A stretch of DNA of 38,120 bases from Agathobacter sp. (GCA_022775045.1 JALFLB010000056.1:1-38120); one strand, 5' to 3'; counted from the stretch's first letter, positions 1 to 7,942 are shown. Program-made: numbers and translations. Notes: generated by a model not told the origin, from the sequence alone.

Positions 1-30
1 TTAAGGCTGTTATTGAGTGAATGCGATATT

Positions 31-53
31 ATCCGGGGCGTTACGTCCCGGAT
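31..53. other. Perfect hairpin of unknown role
   Basis: Two 10-nt arms (31-40 and 44-53) pair fully with one G-U pair around a TTA loop. No T-run follows on either strand, so it is not a standard intrinsic terminator. It could be the end of an upstream transcript or a leader structure of the flagellin-like gene that follows. Confidence 0.4.
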
Positions 54-142
54 AACTAAAACGGAACCTTGGACACGAATGTAAGCAGTTATCGGACAGT
101 GAAACGAATCAAGTTAAGGACAACTTAGGGAATCATAAACAG

Positions 143-1078
143 TTGGCACAGACAATCGCAGAAGATTTGGCACAACGAACCAAAACCAGCTTGTCTAAAA
201 GCATGAAGGGGCATTATGACCGCGTGGCCGACGATAAAGATCCTTCTCAAAAAGCAGTATTTTACGTTTACGATTATAGAGATAGGGATTCTTTAGCAGA
301 TCCGAATTCGCCGGATTCAAAAATGATAAAAACGACCGGAGAGGTTGTGAGCTATCGTACTTATGATAAAACAATTCCCGGTGGGTATTATGTGGAGGTC
401 CCGAATGGAAATCCGTCGATTCAGGTTCAGGGAAGCGCAACAGTAGGAGATTCCATTCCGTTGGAATTGAGAAGCATATCGACCAAGTCGTTAGGTTTGG
501 ATGGCTATAGTATTAATTCTTACAAGAGAGAAACGATATATGATGCAAAGTATGAGGCTGATATGGCGGCATACAAGAAAGCATTAGCGAATATGGAGTA
601 TGTAAAGAAAACTACCACAGCAAAAGTAATGGTTTCTATAGCACCGAAGGGCACAATGACAACGCATTATGTAAATGGTGAACCTCAACATATATGGGAA
701 CAGACAGAACCAGGAAGGACAGAGGAACGAGAGGTTATTCTTACTACGTTGGAACCTAAATACTATCTGCATAAGCCACAACCCCACAGTGTTGAAGTCT
801 ACAGCCCTTCCGATCTAAGCATCCTCGACAATGCCATAGATCAGGTCTCAAAAATGCGTTCTTATTTCGGTGCATCGCAGAACCGCTTGGAACACGCGTA
901 TGCAAACAATAAGAACACCGAAGAGAATACAACTGCAGCGGAATCCCGAATTCGCGACACAGATATGGCAAAAGAGATGGTAGATTTCAGCAAGAACAAT
1001 ATTCTTGCACAGGTTGGACAATCGATGCTTGCACAGGCCAATCAGTCAACGCAGGGCATTTTATCGTTGCTCCAGTAA
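143..1078 (+). CDS. Flagellin-like protein with only the C-terminal flagellin domain
   Basis: The last ~85 residues are a clear flagellin C-terminal D1/D0 domain: NRLEHAY near residue 250, AAESRIRDTDMAKEMV, then [18 protein letters not shown], ending in LLQ as in the full flagellins downstream. A typical flagellin SLGLDGYSI segment near residue 115 is followed by about 90 extra residues before the C-terminal helix. The N-terminal D0/D1 domain, needed for normal filament assembly, is absent. The start used is TTG with a poor ribosome binding site. The frame is open back to position 56 with no ATG, and an internal ATG lies at 203. This may be a 5'-truncated flagellin pseudogene or a divergent secreted flagellin-like protein. 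The C-terminal assignment is sure; function and start are not. Confidence 0.6.
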   Translation: MAQTIAEDLAQRTKTSLSKSMKGHYDRVADDKDPSQKAVFYVYDYRDRDSLADPNSPDSKMIKTTGEVVSYRTYDKTIPGGYYVEVPNGNPSIQVQGSATVGDSIPLELRSISTKSLGLDGYSINSYKRETIYDAKYEADMAAYKKALANMEYVKKTTTAKVMVSIAPKGTMTTHYVNGEPQHIWEQTEPGRTEEREVILTTLEPKYYLHKPQPHSVEVYSPSDLSILDNAIDQVSKMRSYFGASQNRLEHAYANNKNTEENTTAAESRIRDTDMAKEMVDFSKNNILAQVGQSMLAQANQSTQGILSLLQ

Positions 1079-1119
1079 ATTTATTTCGTGAATAATTTAT
1101 AAGGACATGATAAATCCGC

Positions 1120-1148
1120 AAGAGCGCCCAGATATTCTAGGCGCTCTT
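1120..1148. terminator. Hairpin between convergent genes, probable bidirectional terminator
   Basis: Nine-bp perfect stem, AAGAGCGCC at 1120-1128 with GGCGCTCTT at 1140-1148, and an 11-nt loop. It lies between the flagellin-like gene (plus) and the ATPase gene (minus), which converge. The T-runs on both sides are short, so termination strength is uncertain. Confidence 0.6.
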
Positions 1149-1171
1149 GATATATCTGTTATTCTCGCTTT

Positions 1172-2518
1172 TTACAATCCAGCCAAATCTAGCTTATAGA
1201 CAGTTTTATCCATCTGGACATCATCGAGAAACATGATCATGTAAATCGGCATGTAGATTTTCTTCCCATCAATTTCAATATTTCCCTCTGAAAAAATATA
1301 AGCTTCATCAATTTCGTATTCATCGGTCTTCAGCACATTACATAAAGCGGAATGTCTCTTGTAATCTTTTCCGGACTTGATTTCGAGCGGAACGACTTTT
1401 CCGGAGAGTTCAAGAACAAAATCCAATTCGCCCTGTTTTTTGCTGTTGAAATAATACAGTTTATGTCCTTTGCATAAGAGTTCCTGTGCAACCACATTCT
1501 CAAAAAGCGCTCCATTGTTGATGTCCTTTTCCTTATTTAATAAAGCAATCTTAACCTGATTGGAGTAATTGCTCGTGAGCAGTCCTACATCAGAGAAAAA
1601 CAGCTTGAATAGATTACGGTTTTCACTGATGACAAGTGGCAGCTTAGGCTCGCTTACATTGTATACAGGGATAGCAACGCCTGCATCTTTGAGCCAGAGA
1701 AAATTGTTTTCTGCGCGGTCATAGCTAAGGCCTTTTCCAATACTTGCAAATTGAAAACGTTTGGTTTTCTGATCTAATTGACCCGGCATTGCATCGTAGA
1801 TTTCCCGCAGCTTTAATTTGTGTTCTGTTTCGTATTTTGAAAAATCGGTACGATACAGGCGCGTGATTTTATCGTGGATCTGTGATACTTTTGTTAGATC
1901 ATTTGTTTTGATATAGGTATCTACAGCTTCCGGCATGCCACCGATTATCAGATAAAGATAAAAAACATCCAACATTTTCTGATGAACGAAATCATCTACT
2001 GGCTGGCGATTCTCAAAATGATTCCGAAGAACATCTATGGTCTCCTGATGAATTCCGATAGCGGCAGCAAACTCTGCGAAACTAAGCGGAAACATATCAT
2101 AGACACGCATATAGCCGACTGGTGCCGAGCGAAGATCGGAAAGCTCTACTCCAAGAAGTGAACCACTCATAATGTAGCGAAAACTCCCCTCTTCTACGAG
2201 AAACTTAATTCTGGTAACAATATCCTTGAATTCCTGAATCTCATCTAAGAAGATAATTGTTTTTCCTTTTTCCAAAGGAGTCGGAGTGATCAGACTGAGT
2301 CGCATGAGAAGATCCTGGGTATTTTTTGCATCAGAAAATAAGCTGATAAGTTCCGGCTGCTCAATGAAATTAAATTCAACATAAGGAATTCCGCTATTAG
2401 CAAGGCATTGACGTATCAGATAGGTTTTGCCGATCTGTCTTGCCCCTGTGAGAAGAAGAGCGTCCTTCCCGTTTATAATCCAGTCATTTAGCGCAGTTTC
2501 TGCGGATCGTTTAATCAT
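1172..2518 (-). CDS. AAA-family ATPase with DUF4143-type C-terminal nuclease-like domain
   Basis: A 448-residue protein of the widespread AAA_14 plus DUF4143 type. The N-terminal half is a P-loop ATPase: Walker A GARQIGKT at 25-32, Walker B TIIFLDE at 87-93, and sensor SGS at 118-120. The C-terminal half has a PD-(D/E)xK-like pattern: E340 in GALFENVVAQELL, D366 in GELDF, and E379-x-K381 in PLEIKSG. These are cytosolic proteins, often encoded alone and present in several copies per genome; their physiological role is poorly defined, and roles in DNA handling or mobile-element biology have been proposed. The gene stands alone here, with a 33-bp repeat array immediately upstream that also forms the -35 region. 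The family is sure; no specific function is claimed. Confidence 0.9.
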   Translation of the reverse strand: MIKRSAETALNDWIINGKDALLLTGARQIGKTYLIRQCLANSGIPYVEFNFIEQPELISLFSDAKNTQDLLMRLSLITPTPLEKGKTIIFLDEIQEFKDIVTRIKFLVEEGSFRYIMSGSLLGVELSDLRSAPVGYMRVYDMFPLSFAEFAAAIGIHQETIDVLRNHFENRQPVDDFVHQKMLDVFYLYLIIGGMPEAVDTYIKTNDLTKVSQIHDKITRLYRTDFSKYETEHKLKLREIYDAMPGQLDQKTKRFQFASIGKGLSYDRAENNFLWLKDAGVAIPVYNVSEPKLPLVISENRNLFKLFFSDVGLLTSNYSNQVKIALLNKEKDINNGALFENVVAQELLCKGHKLYYFNSKKQGELDFVLELSGKVVPLEIKSGKDYKRHSALCNVLKTDEYEIDEAYIFSEGNIEIDGKKIYMPIYMIMFLDDVQMDKTVYKLDLAGL

Positions 2519-2543
2519 ATTTATTACCTCTGCGATATAGTAT

Positions 2544-2657
2544 GTTATTTTTCCAACCTAATTATACATTGATTTTGTTATTTTTCCAACCATAAATACA
2601 ACCATTTTTGCTGTTTTTCCAACCCAAAACACACCCGTTTTTGCAACTTTTCCAACC
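2544..2657 (-). repeat. Four direct repeats at exact 33-bp spacing upstream of the ATPase gene
   Basis: Read on the minus strand, a 15-nt core starting GGTTGGAAAA occurs four times, at 2643-2657, 2610-2624, 2577-2591 and 2544-2558. The two gene-proximal cores are identical (GGTTGGAAAAATAAC); the outer two differ at a few of the last bases. The start-to-start distance is 33 bp in all three intervals, and the 18-nt gaps are AT-rich and not conserved beyond an A-rich start. The array ends 25 bp before the ATPase start codon. The periodic arrangement suggests a cooperative operator or iteron-like binding array. Confidence 0.85.
2561..2589 (-). promoter_or_regulatory. Predicted sigma-A promoter of the ATPase gene
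   Basis: On the minus strand, TTGGAA (2584-2589) and a perfect TATAAT (2561-2566) are separated by 17 bp. The -35 box lies inside a repeat core, and the proximal core overlaps the expected start of transcription. A protein that binds the repeats would therefore compete with RNA polymerase. Confidence 0.65.
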
Positions 2658-2675
2658 AATCGAGCAATTCCACAC

Positions 2676-2711
2676 AAAAAGCCGGATGCAAATCGTGAAT
2701 TTACATCCGGC
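2676..2711 (-). terminator. Intrinsic terminator of the HD-GYP gene
   Basis: The stem is GCCGGATG (2681-2688) with CATCCGGC (2704-2711), extended inside by four A-T pairs. On the minus strand it is followed by TTTTT (2676-2680). It lies 33 bp after the stop codon of the HD-GYP gene. Confidence 0.85.
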
Positions 2712-2744
2712 TTCTGTGTCAGATTATTACAAGCAGTATATCAT

Positions 2745-4037
2745 TTACATATGCTCACGCATCAGCGCCTCGACTTCCTCTCTGGAATTCAGAAAAATCT
2801 TTACAAGCTCCGGATCAAAATCGGTTCCTGAGCCTTTTTCAATGATGGCGAAGCACTCATCCAGTGGCATCGCGTCGCGGTAACAGCGTTTCTGCGATAC
2901 GGCATCAAACACATCGGCGATCGCCATCACGCGCGCGTGAAGTGGAATCCATTCGCCTTCAAGCCCGTCCGGATAGCCTTTGCCATTATACTTCTCATGA
3001 TGAAAACGCGCCACCTCAAAAGCAATCTTACGGAATTCCGGTGTTCCGGTATCTTTAAACGTTGTCTTGATGATTTCACCGCCGCGCGCGGAATGTTCCT
3101 TCATGATTGCATATTCTTCATCCGTCAGCTTGCCCGGTTTCTGCAGAATACGATCCGGAGTAGCAATCTTGCCAACATCGTGAAGTGGGGCAGCATTGCT
3201 GACATCATTGAGATAATCGACGTTGACGATATCACGGTAGCGTGGATCGTGCCGCATCTTGTGGAGCATCAGGTTCACATACGCCTGCGTTCTTCGAATA
3301 TGGCCACCGGTGTTGTCATCGCGATTCTCGACCATCGTTGCGAATCCTTCCACCATGTTCTGATTGTAAATAGTCAGCTTCCGGATCGATGGATTCTCAA
3401 AATCAAGATAGATGCCGACCAGAAGAATTGTGGATCCGATGGAGGTCAGAAGAACTTCCGGGAAAATAATCTGAACGATCAGAACAACGCCGACGATCAC
3501 GATCATTGAGGTTGCCGAGATCTCTTTGTCCTTTGGCAGAAATCTTCGCCTTGAGAGTAAGAGATACAACATAACTCCATAATAAAGAAACAATGTAATG
3601 AAACATACATACACCGAAAATCCCATAGAATAATTGGTCGTCTCGCCATGCAGATACTGGACTTTACCCATTCCGGCGACAATCAGAAGAAGAGAGATGG
3701 CGCCCGGAACGAGCAGCCACAGGTTCTTACTTTCATCCTTTTTGTTCAGACCAATCGTCTCATCATACATATACAATGTCGTAATAATGATCACAAGATC
3801 CATCGTCACGAAGAAAAAAAGATGTGCCAGACCATTGACCGGTGCAGAAACAATATCCGGATGATTGACGGTCCACGCGGTCAGCCCATCGAAGAAGACC
3901 GCCCACGGAGTTACGACCATAAGCGCATCAAAAAGGTGATTGCGCGGAATCCTGCTTTGTACCGCGGCCTTATGATAAGTGACAATAACATAGAGGATGA
4001 CCATCAGGCATCCTAACTGTAATCGAAAATATTGCAT
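2745..4037 (-). CDS. Membrane HD-GYP domain protein, probable cyclic di-GMP phosphodiesterase
   Basis: The N-terminal ~215 residues contain about seven hydrophobic segments (roughly 7-20, 38-56, 68-90, 106-124, 138-161, 175-195, 197-212), a membrane sensor region of no recognised family. Residues ~225-425 form an HD-GYP domain: H286-D287 in LHDVGK, then HHEKYNGKGYPDG at 346-358, and DVFDAVS at 375-381. All key HD and GYP residues are present, so hydrolysis of cyclic di-GMP is likely. That nucleotide commonly controls motility, which fits the flagellar neighbourhood. The ATG is preceded by a strong AGGGGGAG ribosome binding site. The gene has its own terminator and appears to be monocistronic. 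The signal sensed is unknown. Confidence 0.9.
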   Translation of the reverse strand: MQYFRLQLGCLMVILYVIVTYHKAAVQSRIPRNHLFDALMVVTPWAVFFDGLTAWTVNHPDIVSAPVNGLAHLFFFVTMDLVIIITTLYMYDETIGLNKKDESKNLWLLVPGAISLLLIVAGMGKVQYLHGETTNYSMGFSVYVCFITLFLYYGVMLYLLLSRRRFLPKDKEISATSMIVIVGVVLIVQIIFPEVLLTSIGSTILLVGIYLDFENPSIRKLTIYNQNMVEGFATMVENRDDNTGGHIRRTQAYVNLMLHKMRHDPRYRDIVNVDYLNDVSNAAPLHDVGKIATPDRILQKPGKLTDEEYAIMKEHSARGGEIIKTTFKDTGTPEFRKIAFEVARFHHEKYNGKGYPDGLEGEWIPLHARVMAIADVFDAVSQKRCYRDAMPLDECFAIIEKGSGTDFDPELVKIFLNSREEVEALMREHM

Positions 4038-4084
4038 AACTCACTCCCCCTTGAAGTTGTGCCGTATCTTTTGCTAATAACTAC

Positions 4085-4112
4085 ATCTTATCATGTGTGA
4101 CAAAAAGCGCAA
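4085..4112 (-). promoter_or_regulatory. Possible promoter of the HD-GYP gene
   Basis: On the minus strand, TTGCGC (4107-4112) and TAAGAT (4085-4090) are separated by 16 bp, with a leader of about 40 bp to the start codon. The match to consensus is only moderate. Confidence 0.35.
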
Positions 4113-4158
4113 GAAAAAATGCAATGAGTTTCATTTTGTAGAGTAGTTATTTACTTGA

Positions 4159-6081
4159 TCACGGCACCTTGTCAGAGACAATCCAGATGCCGCCTGTCTT
4201 GTATGGGCGCATCACGACAGACCGATCCTGATTCTCCCCGGTGAAGTGAATGTTCACCGTTACAAAAGAAGAATCGGTGCCAGGTACGGTAGTGACTTCC
4301 GCTTTGTTCGTATCGGTCGACAGATTCAGAAGATACGTGGCTGCCTGTACCGGATCTGTCAGGTCGAACTGACCGTCCGGACTCATTCCGTTTGCAGACA
4401 TCGCATGATCATTTAGCGTCTCACCGAGACCGTTTATGCGGTAATCCATCGGTGTGCTCACCGTTCGCTTCGGATATGCCTTGTCGAAATCTGCCGCATT
4501 TGCAATCTCATCGAACTGCTCCAGCTTCTCGCCGGTGATCGTGAAAACGTCGTCTTTGAGGGTATATTCCAGTGTTTCAGCCCAGACTGTGACATGTGGA
4601 TCCGATGTCCACGCATAGTACAGAATAGAGGCAATGTTCTTCCTGGTGTCAATGTCTATGATATTCCATCCTGGAATTTTGTTTTCCTGATAAGATAACT
4701 GCGGCCAGGGACTTGACCAGCCGAAGTTGGAGTTATCGTCTAAGATCATTTCTTTTTTCATATCCGCTTTGGCATCGTCCGATGTCATCGAGGCGATCGT
4801 CTGCACGTCGCGCCGGCAGAAGGCTTCGGCCCATTTCTTCAGGCGAGCCTTGGCAAATATGAATGCAGGGTCATCGGGCTCGGCATTCGTGCTTGTGGCG
4901 GACTGTTCTGTTGTCTCAGTTGTAGTATTTTCGATTTCTGTGTCGGCTTCCGTACCCGTAGGTACCTCAGTGGACGTGATCTCACTATCGTTTTGTTGTT
5001 GTGTATTATTTTGCGGCTCGTTGCTGTCTTTGCGGTTCGTCAGACAGCTAATGCCGACGATCACGAGAAGGACAATGACAACGATCGCAACCCACGTCTG
5101 TGGTTTCTTGAAATTTAACACGTTTTTAATCCTCCTTCCTGCATCACCCTCTCCAAAGGCAACCGGAGCGAACGAATACGGATGCCGCTCCAGCGCAAAC
5201 GCGAGGAGAGAGTTACTGTAGCCTTGTTTGATTTCATTTCCAAATTGTTCAATGACTGCCTCATCGCAGCTCATCTCCATATCGCGCACCATACAAAGGA
5301 ACGCAACCCACGCGAGCGGATTGCACCAGTATACGGCGAGCAGCAGGAATGCCACGAATTTCCAGAGGGAATCTAGACGGCGAATGTGACAGGCTTCATG
5401 TGCCAGTATGTACGCCTGCTCCTGCTCACCCATCCGAAACGGAATGTAGATCCGTGGGCGGATAATTCCAAGTACAAAAGGCGAAGGAATCCGGTCACAC
5501 TCCCAGACGGTAAGCTTTAACGCGCGCCGGGAATGCTGCTTCAGTGGCCATGGTTGACGATCATTCCGTGAAACATCGTTTGCAAGCACAGCGGTCCGCA
5601 CGAGTATTCGGCATTTGACATAAGAAAAGATGCCATATGCAAGGAATACGATGATGCCGATCAGCCAGATCAGTCCGGCAATTCCAAGAATTCGCTGCGA
5701 CATGATGAGTGCGGCAGACGAAGCAGCGGCTGAGGAATGAAACGTATTTCCGGCGGTGACAGCAGTGTTTGCTGCATTCTTCACATTGCTGATTCCAGAT
5801 ATCCCAATCGTATCGGTCACGTCTTGTCCGGAGGAGAGCACCCTTTCCGCAGTGGATGTACGACCGGAAAGACCTCGAAACAGATTGAAAATACTGAACT
5901 TCGAGGCAAATGGCAGATCGAAGAGCATGCGGATACCGACGATCGCCCACAGAAAATAAGAATATTTCTTAGGCATCTTACGAAGAAACAGCCGTGCGAG
6001 AAGCACCGCAAGAATCACCACGGTCACTGTCGCATTCTTAGATAGAAATGCAAGAAACATGCGGGATAATTCTTCCATCAT
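4159..6081 (-). CDS. BlaR1/MecR1-type M56 membrane peptidase with unusual C-terminal sensor domain
   Basis: A 640-residue antirepressor-type protein. Hydrophobic segments at about 19-33, 41-57, 132-150, 240-258 and 329-347 surround the zinc peptidase motif HEACH (228-232) and a second conserved site, DMEMSCDEA (267-275). After the last membrane segment comes a low-complexity linker rich in T, E, N and Q (about 350-400), then an extracellular domain (about 405-640). Classical BlaR1 has a penicillin-binding domain with a catalytic SxxK there. I see no such motif; the domain looks more like a small alpha/beta fold, so the ligand may not be a beta-lactam. The gene lies 17 bp after the BlaI-type repressor gene, which it should inactivate by proteolysis. 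Start: AAGGAG precedes two adjacent ATG codons (6081 and 6078). Confidence 0.85.
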   Translation of the reverse strand: MMEELSRMFLAFLSKNATVTVVILAVLLARLFLRKMPKKYSYFLWAIVGIRMLFDLPFASKFSIFNLFRGLSGRTSTAERVLSSGQDVTDTIGISGISNVKNAANTAVTAGNTFHSSAAASSAALIMSQRILGIAGLIWLIGIIVFLAYGIFSYVKCRILVRTAVLANDVSRNDRQPWPLKQHSRRALKLTVWECDRIPSPFVLGIIRPRIYIPFRMGEQEQAYILAHEACHIRRLDSLWKFVAFLLLAVYWCNPLAWVAFLCMVRDMEMSCDEAVIEQFGNEIKQGYSNSLLAFALERHPYSFAPVAFGEGDAGRRIKNVLNFKKPQTWVAIVVIVLLVIVGISCLTNRKDSNEPQNNTQQQNDSEITSTEVPTGTEADTEIENTTTETTEQSATSTNAEPDDPAFIFAKARLKKWAEAFCRRDVQTIASMTSDDAKADMKKEMILDDNSNFGWSSPWPQLSYQENKIPGWNIIDIDTRKNIASILYYAWTSDPHVTVWAETLEYTLKDDVFTITGEKLEQFDEIANAADFDKAYPKRTVSTPMDYRINGLGETLNDHAMSANGMSPDGQFDLTDPVQAATYLLNLSTDTNKAEVTTVPGTDSSFVTVNIHFTGENQDRSVVMRPYKTGGIWIVSDKVP

Positions 6082-6098
6082 TTTGTCTCCTTTCCGGA

Positions 6099-6458
6099 TT
6101 ATTCCTTGTGTTCATCGATCATTTTCTTGAGAATCCGGGCATCTTCCCTGGAAATTTTCTTACCTCCAAGGAAAGCAGCTACAAATCCCGGAAGCGATCC
6201 GTCAAATGTGCGATCGACAAAATACTGCGATTCATCCATCTGCGCTTTTTCTTTCGGAATCAGGACAGAAATCGTGGCATTCTCGTTCGTGATGTAGCCT
6301 TTTTCACACATCTTGCGCACGATCGTGTAAGTTGTTGATTTCTTCCACCCGAGTTCTTCCTGACAAAGCTTTACCAGTTCTCCGGAGCCCAACGGTGCAT
6401 GATTCCAGACCACACACATAAAACGGTAATCGCTGTCACATAATTTTGCATAATCCAT
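6099..6458 (-). CDS. BlaI/MecI/CopY-family transcriptional repressor
   Basis: A winged-helix repressor of 119 residues, the usual family length. The segment GWKKSTTYTIVRKMCEKGYI matches the recognition helix and wing start of the BlaI family, and the C-terminal ~45 residues match the dimerisation helices. I chose ATG 6458 because a perfect GGAGG lies 8 nt upstream. The ATG at 6473 that would add five residues overlaps that ribosome binding site. It heads a two-gene operon with the M56 peptidase. Cleavage by that peptidase should release the repressor from the dyads around its own promoter. Confidence 0.9.
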   Translation of the reverse strand: MDYAKLCDSDYRFMCVVWNHAPLGSGELVKLCQEELGWKKSTTYTIVRKMCEKGYITNENATISVLIPKEKAQMDESQYFVDRTFDGSLPGFVAAFLGGKKISREDARILKKMIDEHKE

Positions 6459-6535
6459 AGGAATTACCTCCATATCATTGTTTGAAATACGTGGTTATAT
6501 ATCACCTGCAGGTTGTTCAAGTATTTCGTATCAGA

Positions 6536-6609
6536 TGGTTTATAACCACCAACCTTAATTTGAGTTTATGACTATAAACCGGAAATGTCAAGGTTTATTT
6601 TGATAAACC
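6536..6609 (-). promoter_or_regulatory. Promoter and operator dyads of the BlaI/BlaR1-type operon
   Basis: On the minus strand, TTGACA (6586-6591) and TAAACT (6563-6568) form a promoter with a 17-bp spacer. Three related dyads cover it. GGTTTAT-N4-ATAAACC at 6592-6609 is perfect. A copy with one arm mismatch lies at 6563-6580, over the spacer and -10. TGGTT-TAT-AACCA lies at 6536-6548, near the start of transcription. The centres are about 29 bp apart. This is the expected layout for autorepression by a BlaI-family dimer. A weaker dyad lies near 6493-6506. Confidence 0.7.
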
Positions 6610-6616
6610 GAAACAG

Positions 6617-6645
6617 AAAAGAAAAACCCCGCCACTTTGGCGGAG
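6617..6645 (-). terminator. Terminator of the SRP RNA gene
   Basis: On the minus strand, CTCCGCC (6639-6645) pairs with GGCGGGG (6627-6633, with a G-T pair) around a five-base loop, followed by a T-rich tail (6617-6626). It lies about 35 nt beyond the mature 3' end. Confidence 0.85.
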
Positions 6646-6680
6646 CCTCATTGTGTTTCCATATATAAATGATAATTAAA

Positions 6681-6945
6681 ATCCGAGTATCCCGCTTCGA
6701 ATCCATTCGACAGACGTTACCTTAGCAGTTAACTCCCTCCAGGCGACCTTACGGCACATGAGAGCTTCTGCTTAGAGCTGCTGTATTCCTACCCTGACCC
6801 GGTTCACAGATTCCCATTGCGTAAGACCCAGACGTCAACGCCACTTACCAAGGGCAGCTCCACCGTTTGGACCCTCTACGAGATATCACCCCAACTATAG
6901 CGGATTGTTGGTTCAAGGTACCGCTACCACCCCGGCTACTCGGAG
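6681..6945 (-). ncRNA. ffs: Signal recognition particle RNA, large (Alu-containing) type
   Basis: On the minus strand the apical domain reads CAGG, GUA, GGAA, UAC, AGCA: the symmetric loop bound by Ffh, closed by a GGAA tetraloop (tetraloop at 6786-6789). The flanks GTGCCGTAAGGTCGCC and GCTAAGGTAACG match the Bacillus-type scRNA, as does GGTGGTAGCGG near the 5' end (Alu domain). The ends pair (CCGAGTA near 6938-6944 with TACTCGG near 6682-6688), giving about 265 nt. It guides co-translational membrane targeting together with Ffh and FtsY. The exact ends are inferred from the terminal helix and promoter. Confidence 0.93.
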
Positions 6946-6950
6946 ATTTA

Positions 6951-6980
6951 AGTATAAGGCATAAAACTACGGATTGTCAA
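6951..6980 (-). promoter_or_regulatory. Strong sigma-A promoter of the SRP RNA gene
   Basis: On the minus strand, a perfect TTGACA (6975-6980) and TATACT (6951-6956) are separated by 18 bp, and the RNA start is expected near 6943-6945. Confidence 0.85.
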
Positions 6981-7029
6981 GGCATGCCGGCAAAATGAAA
7001 GAGAATTGAAAGAAAAATATTTTTCCCCC

Positions 7030-7056
7030 TAAAGTATCCCGGCAAACAACCGATAA
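7030..7056 (+). promoter_or_regulatory. Sigma-28 (FliA/SigD) promoter of the flgM operon
   Basis: TAAA (7030-7033), exactly 15 bp, then ACCGATAA (7049-7056), seven of eight bases of the sigma-28 -10 element GCCGATAA. It lies 68 bp before flgM. Confidence 0.85.
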
Positions 7057-7124
7057 ACAATGTAGAAAGCTTATTGATGACAGAAATGTCATTTAGATTT
7101 TCAAGGAAGAAAGGAGATGCTGTT

Positions 7125-7406
7125 ATGCGTATTGATGCATATAACCAGGTTGCGCAGCTGTATGGCGTACAGAGTAACTTCAAGACACAGAAGACATCCA
7201 GTGTCAGTGCACCGAGAGATCAGGTATCCATCTCACAGGCTGGTCGTGATTATCAGGTTGCAAAGACTGCAGTATCACAAGCTTCGGACATCAGGGAGGA
7301 CAAGGTTGCACAGCTTAAGTCAATGATTGACGCAGGAACTTATTCCGTTGAGCCGGGCGATTTCGCCAGCAAGCTGCTGGAGAAGTATAATAATAGTCTT
7401 ATTTAG
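7125..7406 (+). CDS. flgM: FlgM, anti-sigma-28 factor
   Basis: A 93-residue protein. The C-terminal half, from REDKVAQLKSMIDAGTYSV to FASKLLEKY, is the conserved FlgM sigma-28-binding helix region; the N-terminal half is Ser/Gln-rich and probably disordered, as is normal for FlgM. It binds and inactivates sigma-28 until the hook-basal body is complete and FlgM is exported. I chose ATG 7125, which has AAGGAG eight bases upstream, rather than the in-frame upstream codon at 7074. It is the first gene of the late operon and lies behind a sigma-28 promoter, a negative feedback loop. It is followed by flgN after 17 bp. Confidence 0.92.
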   Translation: MRIDAYNQVAQLYGVQSNFKTQKTSSVSAPRDQVSISQAGRDYQVAKTAVSQASDIREDKVAQLKSMIDAGTYSVEPGDFASKLLEKYNNSLI

Positions 7407-7423
7407 TAAGTGAGGATTTGGAT

Positions 7424-7936
7424 TTGGCTAGTTTAGTAGAAGAACTTGTAAATGTACTTGAAGCAGAAAAGCAGATTTATACAACGCTCGTCGGTTATGA
7501 AGAACGCAAGAAGGATGTTCTGATCGCAGCGGATGTCGCTGCGCTTGAGGAGATTACAACGAAGGAACAGCTGGCAGGCGATGATCTGATCGCGTACAGC
7601 AACAAACAGATCCAGATCCTTAAGGATATTGCAACGGTACTTGGCAGAACCGATGGAAAGATGACAGTTACAAGACTCATTTCACTGTTGGACACGCAGC
7701 CGAAAGTACAGGAGCAGCTTACCGAAGCTAGAGACAGCCTGCTTAACGCAGCCAATCAGATGAAGACACTGAGCGATCAGAATGCGATTCTGATTCGCCA
7801 GGCAATCGAGTTAAACGAATTCGACATGACTTTGTTCAAAAGCCTTCGTCAGGCCCCTGAGACTGCCAATTACGACAAGAGTGCCTATAACACAGGCTCT
7901 CTGTTGGGTGGTGGCGGCTTTGATGCTACGAGCTAA
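7424..7936 (+). CDS. flgN: FlgN-family flagellar export chaperone
   Basis: A 170-residue, mostly helical protein of the FlgN family. It starts MASLVEELVNVLEAEKQIY, has a middle ALEEITTKEQ segment, and ends in a Gly-rich tail. FlgN chaperones the hook-associated proteins FlgK and FlgL in the cytoplasm before export, and both are encoded just downstream. The start is TTG. I prefer 7424, which lies eight bases after GTGAGG, over TTG 7418, which lies only two bases from it. Little room exists for another promoter after flgM. Confidence 0.85.
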   Translation: MASLVEELVNVLEAEKQIYTTLVGYEERKKDVLIAADVAALEEITTKEQLAGDDLIAYSNKQIQILKDIATVLGRTDGKMTVTRLISLLDTQPKVQEQLTEARDSLLNAANQMKTLSDQNAILIRQAIELNEFDMTLFKSLRQAPETANYDKSAYNTGSLLGGGGFDATS

Positions 7937-7942
7937 AGTTGT

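Noticed and set aside
31-53. Rho-independent terminator at the left edge
   Set aside because: The hairpin is strong, but neither strand has a following T-run, so it is listed only as a structure of unknown role.
2544-2657. CRISPR-like array (regular repeats with unique spacers)
   Set aside because: Only ~10-15 bases are conserved, the 18-nt gaps are too short and AT-rich, there are no cas genes, and the repeats overlap a promoter.
2608-2883. Plus-strand small frame across the repeat array and the end of the HD-GYP gene
   Set aside because: It overlaps the repeats, a terminator and a clear minus-strand gene, and has no ribosome binding site.
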